In this document: positions 58,143 through 64,000 of the stretch, one piece after another
How the letters are laid out: each line of letters opens with the position of its first letter
How positions within the stretch are numbered: the stretch's first letter is position 1
From: Sabellastarte sp. h YS-2021
Taxonomy: Eukaryota > Annelida > Polychaeta > Sabellida > Sabellidae
Length of the DNA stretch: 64,000 nucleotides
Direction: 5' to 3'
NCBI GenBank assembly: GCA_964017235.1
Contig: OZ024936.1
Location: 60,377,028 to 60,441,027, forward strand
Notes under the pieces: generated by a model
The model's database searches: none
What the model was told of the DNA's origin: nothing
The model's input: the letters and a program-made list of their open reading frames with translations, nothing else
Translations under genes and position numbers: made by a program

Positions 58143-61100
58143 ACAAGAGGAGAGTGCCCGTGAACGGGCACTGTGTCAGCTGACTGTTTTTGATTTGTGA
58201 AGGTAATAATGAGAGGAAAGCATAATTATCAGGGAAAGTGCTGTACAGAAGTACAGTAAATGGTAATTGAACAGCATGTTCAAAGAAATTCTGAACCTGA
58301 CAGAAGAAAAGGACCAAAAAGTTGTGCCCTGCAAATGGTTTTATGAAGGAAAGTAACAAGGTAACTGTTTAAGTGTAAAGAGTAGGTTAAAACATATTTA
58401 AAGAAATACTGCAAATGCAGTATCCTCGTACGACCTTGAAGGGGTCCAAGGTCAAATCTGACCACACAAAAATATTCCCAGCCCATGATTTCCTATAGGT
58501 TGATTTACCATCCCAAACCTCTAGGACCAATAATAAGCGAGTTATAAGCACTTTTAAGTTTGGCTGTCCTTATTTGACCTTGAAGGAGGGGTCCAAAGGT
58601 CAAATCTGACCACACCAAAACATTCCCAGCCCATGATTTCCTATAGGATGGTTTACCATCCCAAACTTCTAGAACCAATAATAAGCGAGTTATAGGCACT
58701 TTTAAGTTTCGCTATATTTGTTTGACCTTGAAGAAGGGGTTCAAGGTCAAATCGGACAACATCAACAGATTCCCAGCCCATGATTTCCTACAGGTTGGTT
58801 TACCATCCCAAACCTCTAGGACCAATAATAAGGGAGATATAAGCTCTTTTCATGACTGACAAAGAAACACCAGTGGCGGCCATCTTGTTTTTCAAAATGA
58901 GCCCAAAAATATTCCCAGTCAAGATTTTATAATGAGGAACATATCCTGCGAATTTGAGATCTCTACTTATAATACCCTTTGCTCTAGAGGGCCAACAAAA
59001 GTCCTTTTTAAAGTCGAATAAACATCCCTGGCGGCCATCTTGTTTTTCAAACTGAGGCCAAAAATATTCCCAGACAACATTTTATGGTTATTAATATATT
59101 CTGCAAACTTGAGAAGGCTAGCTATAACATTTTTTTCATTAGAGCAGTAATGGTTAAATCTCTCTACACACTGCGGCTATCCAGTGGATACAATGATTTA
59201 CTCAATAGTGAGAACCTGAAAGTAGCTATTGCTCAGCTATGCCATGACACAGAGGTCTGCAATTTCACTATGATATAACTGACCAAAAATTATGTGAATA
59301 ACATATTTAAACAAAATACTCTAAATGTAATAGTTTTCAAGTTACAACTGATTTACTCAACAGTGATAACCTCAAAGTAGCTATTACTCAGCTATGCAAT
59401 GAGCTACATGTCTGAATTTTTACTATATTATAGCTGACCCAAAAGTAGGTGAACAACATATTTAAGCAAAATACTCTAAATGCAATAGTTTTCAAGTTAC
59501 AACTGATTTACTCAATAGTGAGAAACCTCAAAATAGCTATTGCTCAGCTATGCCATGAGCTATAGGTCTGTAATTTCACTATGTTATAGCTGACCCAAAA
59601 GTAGGTGAACCACATATTTTAACAAAATACTCCAAATGCAATATTTTTCAAGTTACAACTGATTTACTCAACAGTCAGTACCTGAAAATAGCTATTGCTC
59701 AGTTGTGCCATGAGCTACATGTCTGTAATTTCACTATGTTATAGCTGACCCAAAAGTAGCTGAATAACATATTTACACAAATTTCTGTAAATGCAATAGT
59801 TTTCAAGTTATAAGTGATTTACTCAACAGTGATAACCTCAAAGTAGCTATTACTCAGCTATGCCATGAGCTACACATCTGAAATTTTACTATGTTATAGC
59901 TGACCCCAAAATAGGTGAATAACATATTTAAGCAAAATACTGTAAATGCAATAGTTTTCAAGTTACAACCGATTTACTCAATAGTGAGAACCTCAAAATA
60001 GCTATTGCTCAGCTATGCCATGAGCTATAGGTCTGTAATTTCACTATGTTATAGCTGACCCAAAAGTAGGTGAACCACATATTTTAACAAAATACTCCAA
60101 ATGCAATATTTTTCAAGTTACAACTGATTTACTCAACAGTCAGTACCTGAAAATAGCTATTGCTCAGTTGTGCCATGAGCTACAGGTCTGTAATTTCACT
60201 ATGTTATAGCTGACCCAAAAGTAGCTGAATAATGTATTTACACAAATTTCTGTAAATACAATAGTTTTCAAGTTATAAGTGATTTACTGAACGGTGATAA
60301 ACTCAAAGTAGCTATTACTCAGCTATGCAATGAGCTACATGTCTGAAATTTTACTATGTTATAGCTGACCCAAAATTAGGTGAACAACATAGTTAAGCAA
60401 AATACTGTAAATGCAATAGTTTTCAAGTTACAACTGATTTACTCAATTGTAAGAACCTCAAAATAGCTATTGCTCAGCTATGCCATGAGCTATAGGTCTG
60501 TAATTTCACTATGTTATAGCTGACCCAAAAGTAGCTGAATAACATATTTACACAAATTTCTGTAAATGCAATAGTTTTCAAGTTATAAGTGATTTACTCA
60601 ACAGTGATAACCTCAAAGTAGCTATTACTCAGCTATGCCACAAGCTACAGATCTGAAATTTTACTATGTTATAGCTGACCCCAAAATAGGTGAATAACAT
60701 ATTGAAACAAAATACTCTAAATGCAATAGTTTTCAAGTTATAAGTGATTTACTCAACAGTGATAACCTAAAAGTAGCTATTACTCAGCTATGCCATGAGC
60801 TACAGGTCTGAAATTTTACTATGTTATAGCTGACCCAAAAGTAGCTGAATAACATATTTATACGAAATTCTCTAAATGCAATAGTTTTCAAGTTACAAGT
60901 GATTTTACTCAAGATGGTAGTTACTGAAAAGCCCAAAAGTAGCTATTACTCACTTAGCTATTGAAACAGACACCCAAGTTACTCACCATGTTGTAGCTAT
61001 GAAAAAAGTAGCTGAATAACATATGTTAACAAAATGCTCTAAATGCAACACTTTTCAAGTTATAAGTGATTTAGTGCATGATTTCATGAATTTTAATGCA

Positions 61101-61495
61101 TTAAAAATTATTAAAAAAATTTATTTAAAAAAAAGTAAGACCGATCCAGGTCTCATACTCACACAAGAGAATCTACCTCTGGCCTAGTACATATATGCAA
61201 GATATGAGAGAAATCCCTGCAATAGTCACTGAGAAAATTGTGATAAAGTGTTGAAATTTTCACACTTTTGGTTGGGGTACCTCCCTTGTAACGTCTCTAG
61301 CAAACAGACGAACAGACAGATTTTCATGCCTTGAACAATTTTTCATCCTCGATAGATAAGGTATCTTTTAAAAAAACAGCATGTCTCTAGGCCTTGTAGT
61401 TTTGGAGAAGAAGTTGTTCACGCGGACGCGTTCGCGGACGCCCACGCCGCAGAGTGACGACATAATGTCAGCTGACTGACAAATCAGCTGACATA
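58143..61495. mobile_element. Hairpin-type element family 1, copy 2 (3.35 kb), inside a LINE
   Basis: Begins ACAAGAGGAGAGTGCCCGTG with the perfect stem GTGCCCGT (58154-58161) / ACGGGCAC (58164-58171) and the palindrome GTCAGCTGAC. Ends with two GTCAGCTGA-type palindromes and ACATA. Left array: about four units of ~145 bp (58430-58860). Right array: at least eleven units with a nearly fixed 155-bp period (59226 to 60777). Removing it leaves CCTGAA|AAAACTGAG, restoring the LINE frame, so no target bases were duplicated or lost. Confidence 0.92.
59200..61080. repeat. Tandem array of 155-bp units
   Basis: The phrase CTATTRCTCA starts at 59226, 59381, 59537, 59692, 59847, 60002, 60157, 60312, 60467, 60622 and 60777: ten intervals, of which nine are 155 bp and one 156. 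A final diverged unit follows at 60943. Alternate units look more alike, for example the 59537/60002/60467 and 59692/60157 units, which suggests a higher-order period of 465 bp made of three units. Confidence 0.95.
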
Positions 61496-61677
61496 AAAAC
61501 TGAGTTTATTGTCTTTGATTCCAAGGCTCAACGTCAGAAGATTTCCTCTCACTTTCCGGTTAGCATTCTTGGTAGCTTTCTTCATCCGGTCATGATTCTG
61601 TCAGAAATCTAGATGTGTGGTTTGATGCAGATTTCTCATTCTCTGAGCATATCATGAGGACTTGCAAAGCATGCTTC
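61496..61677 (+). pseudogene. CR1/L2-like LINE, continuation after the insertion
   Basis: Reads EFIVFDSKAQRQKISSHFPV, SILGSFLHP, then after a one-base frameshift DSVRNLDVWFDADFSFSEHI and MRTCKACF. This is the region after YADD in the same element as 56889-58142. It stops at the junction with the Harbinger remnant. Confidence 0.85.
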
Positions 61678-61965
61678 AAGCGATTCAGGGTGCTGTTGAC
61701 CACCATGGAACAGAGGCCAAAAGTTGTGAGAGACATTGTGTTAACATGTGTGGTACTACATAACATGCTGAGAAACCATCAGAGGGGAGCAAACAGGCCA
61801 CCCACTCCAGCTGACGACTTTCAACCACCACAGGGGGACCAGGGAGAACAGAGACATCATAAGAACTTACGAAACCCATTGAGGGAGGCCAAACATCAAC
61901 GAGACCTACTGAAAGACTACGTCAATCATGTGGGGGAACTGGCAGGGCAAGAGGACAGAGTTTAA
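61678..61965 (+). pseudogene. PIF/Harbinger transposase, C-terminal tail
   Basis: Encodes RFRVLLTTMEQRPKVVRDIV, LTCVVLHNMLRNH, then a hydrophilic tail ending LLKDYVNHVGELAGQEDRV. The LTCVVLHNMLR phrase is typical of the end of the DDE nuclease domain (DDE_Tnp_4) of PIF/Harbinger elements. All upstream catalytic residues are missing. The preceding LINE is fused in frame, so an open frame from 61615 mixes the two. The accessory gene at 62920-64000 faces it. Confidence 0.82.
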
Positions 61966-62919
61966 GACTGAGGGAAGAAGACTGAGGGGAGAACATGTGG
62001 TCGTCTATCAGTCCTTTTCAGGACTACCCAAATAATCCAAGAACTTTTATTTAGCAAAGTGTTGCCTCAAAAATAACCCCAATTTTCTAACTATTTCATG
62101 TAAATTCAATTTCAACCCAAATATTCCCCATCACAAACACAAATCCCTCCCAAACTCAGTTCAGAAAAAAATAAATTTCATACAGCTTAAAACCCAGATC
62201 CACAATTTATAAACTTGACATCCCACCCCAACATGACCTTGCTTTATTCTCAGAACAAATAACTTACAAACTAGTATAAAAAAAACATTTTGCAAATAAA
62301 TACCTAAAAGAGAAACAACTTCTAGGAAATATTTTATTGAAACAATTAAAAGAATTTGCAAGACAAAATTATAAAGTCCCAGTTTATTTGTTAGTCACTC
62401 CATTGCCACTCATATGTTTGAATATTTTGTTAGGCCTCACGTTTGTTTGTCTGTAAGTCCCTCCAAACATCGAAAAAAATTGTACTTGTGTGGATGGGGC
62501 ATTCCATTTCAAGTTTTGGGAGAGAGGAACGTGGGTTTGAGTCTGGATCTTTGTTTGGGGGGTGGGGGAAGTGTTTCTTTTTAAATTGAGTTTTTTTTGG
62601 GGGGTGGGGTGGTTTTAATTTGAATTCTTAGGGGATCATTTTTTATTAAGGCCATTTTTTTTTTGTTAATTGTTTTTCTCTGTTTTGTGGTGGAGGTTTA
62701 TTAATATGTGTTCAACATTCACTCCTTCATTCACACAATTTTTTTTGTGTACTGTGTGGAAGTGGAAGTGCTGGACGGTGTGCTTTTTTTGGCATAGACA
62801 TTCAGCTTATTAATTGTTTTTGGAAGATTCGGGTGGCCCTTAAAAGACCTGGTTGGTGCGACTTATGCAGGCTAATCTGCTGATTTGGGCTGACTCTGCT
62901 GGCTTGACTGGCTGGGAGG
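61966..62919. other. Spacer between convergent Harbinger genes
   Basis: About 950 bp of AT- and TG-rich sequence, with G-runs at 62553-62567 and 62596-62610. It should hold the 3' ends of both Harbinger transcripts. No further frame of interest. Confidence 0.5.
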
Positions 62920-64000
62920 TCATGACTGTTTGTGATGAGTGGAAGATGGCACTGGTGACAGTGCTGGTTGAAGTTGAGAGGGTGAAAATGGCTGTGGTGT
63001 GTCCATCTGTTGATATGTGAGCACACTGGGAATAGGTGCGAAGAGACTGGATAATCCAGAAGTGTTGTGCTGACTTTCCTCCTGTTGTGTAGCTGCAACT
63101 GAAGGTGGGTAGAACATCATCTGTCTGGAAGTCCCAGGCTGTTGGTCATCCACAACTACGTAAGAAGTTGGCTGTGCTGACGCTGATGAAGGCCTTGGTG
63201 GTTGCTCTACTTTGGCAACCACTGTAACAGGCTCTCCTGTGGCTATCTCTGTAGGCTGCACAACTGGAATGGAGACTGGTTGAGTTTCCGGTATGGTGAG
63301 TATGTATTCACGTCCTGCTGATGCCTTTGATGCTTCTGGAAGTTGATATGTGGTGACCTCTTGACTCTTGGTGACCTGTCTCTTGCGTTCTTCAGCCTTG
63401 TACTGTATTTCACTGAGAAGCTTCACTGTCTCATTCCTGAAGGTTAAAAAGTCTCTTTCTTCAAGGTGTTCAATCTCAGAGTGGAGATAGTTGCAGAACA
63501 ACTGTCTTGGACTTGGAGTGGGGTCCTGACGTACACCCAGAAATGTGGAAATCATCGACCTCATCTGCTGAAACTGATCTAAGACTGGATTTTTGCAGAA
63601 GTGGTGGTAGTCGTGACTGGAGGTTGTCGTCGCTTGGGACTGGTGCTCGAAGGCTTATGAGTAACATCTGATGCAATGCTGATTTCCATCTCAGATTCTG
63701 TGTCCCTGGATGTATCTGGAACTGAAGCTGATGTTGCGACTGCAGAAGGCCTCTGGGGTGACTTGAATGCAGAAGACTTGGAAACTACCTTCCTTCTGAT
63801 GTCACCTCGTAAAAAACTGAAACTGTCCTTCAGCCAGGTCTGTCGTTCTGTGCTCTTCTCAGCTGCTTGTCTTGACTTTGTCTGAGTGAGCTTGCCATAT
63901 CTGGTATATTGAATCTCGAACCACTTCTTCACAGTCTTGATAGGAAAGTTTCTGGTACCTGCTAGCTGCTCCCAAAGTCGTTCTTTCTTCTGCTTGTCTT
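62920..64000 (-). pseudogene. Harbinger-associated accessory (Myb/SANT or MADF-like) protein, partial
   Basis: The frame enters from beyond the right edge. Residues near the edge read KQKKERLWEQLAGTRNFPIK, then TVKKWFEIQYTRYGKLTQ and TWLKDSFSFLRGDIRRK, a basic helical region of the type found in the DNA-binding accessory proteins of PIF/Harbinger elements. A low-complexity Ser/Pro/Thr linker follows. Near 63595 the frame shifts at an A-run; the second part has LDQFQQMRSMISTFLG, RQLFCNYLHSEIEHLEERDF and ETVKLLSEIQYKAEERKRQ, then a Gln/Pro/Ser-rich tail ending at 62920. One missing A would explain the shift, so it may be decay or a sequencing error. A very short intron is less likely. Confidence 0.72.

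Noticed and set aside
59200-61080. Regular repeats that could be mistaken for a CRISPR array
   Set aside because: Units are 155 bp with no short repeat/variable spacer pattern, and the sequence is from an animal genome.

Overview
This window looks like intronic DNA from an invertebrate animal genome, most probably a mollusc and perhaps a bivalve. The evidence is spliced coding exons tens of kilobases apart, AT-rich introns, tRNA-derived SINEs, and a mix of L1/Tx1-like, CR1/L2-like, DIRS-like, Harbinger, hAT and pogo-like elements. There are also many mobile elements with cores of 140-170 bp tandem repeats, a build known from bivalve pearl/CvA-type and Helentron-associated elements. The taxon is inference; no species marker is present.

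The only host gene I can support is a short-chain dehydrogenase of the retinol dehydrogenase 11-14 type on the minus strand. Exons 1-3 lie at 52981-49156. A complete set of exons 4-7 follows at 47307-28097 (set B). A second complete set of exons 4-7 lies at 14341-6419 (set A). Both sets have the same intron phases and exon sizes (exon 6 differs by 6 bp), intact GT/AG splice sites and no stop codons. I found no second copy of exons 1-3, so exon 3 may splice to either set, or set A may be a gene whose 5' half is lost or unrecognised.

Almost everything else is mobile DNA in the introns and flanks. 0-5.5 kb: a decayed DIRS-like element split by a G-run-ended insert that carries two hairpin elements. 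7.2-10.3 kb and 20.9-23.0 kb: two 5'-truncated L1/Tx1-like LINEs with 12-bp target duplications. 15-19 kb, 26.6-38 kb, 40.2-43.2 kb and 50.3-61.5 kb: hairpin-ended elements with tandem-repeat cores. 46-48.5 kb: small hAT-type MITEs. 53-58 kb and 61.5 kb: CR1/L2-like LINE fragments. 61.7-64 kb: a Harbinger remnant with a transposase tail and a convergent accessory gene.

The strongest unusual signal is that several hairpin-element families with different core repeats share the same ends (ACAAR at one end; usually a hairpin then TA at the other), insert between two A residues without a target duplication, and carry a related word (GAGATATAAG-like) once per core repeat. One copy sits inside a LINE reading frame, so its empty site can be rebuilt to the base.
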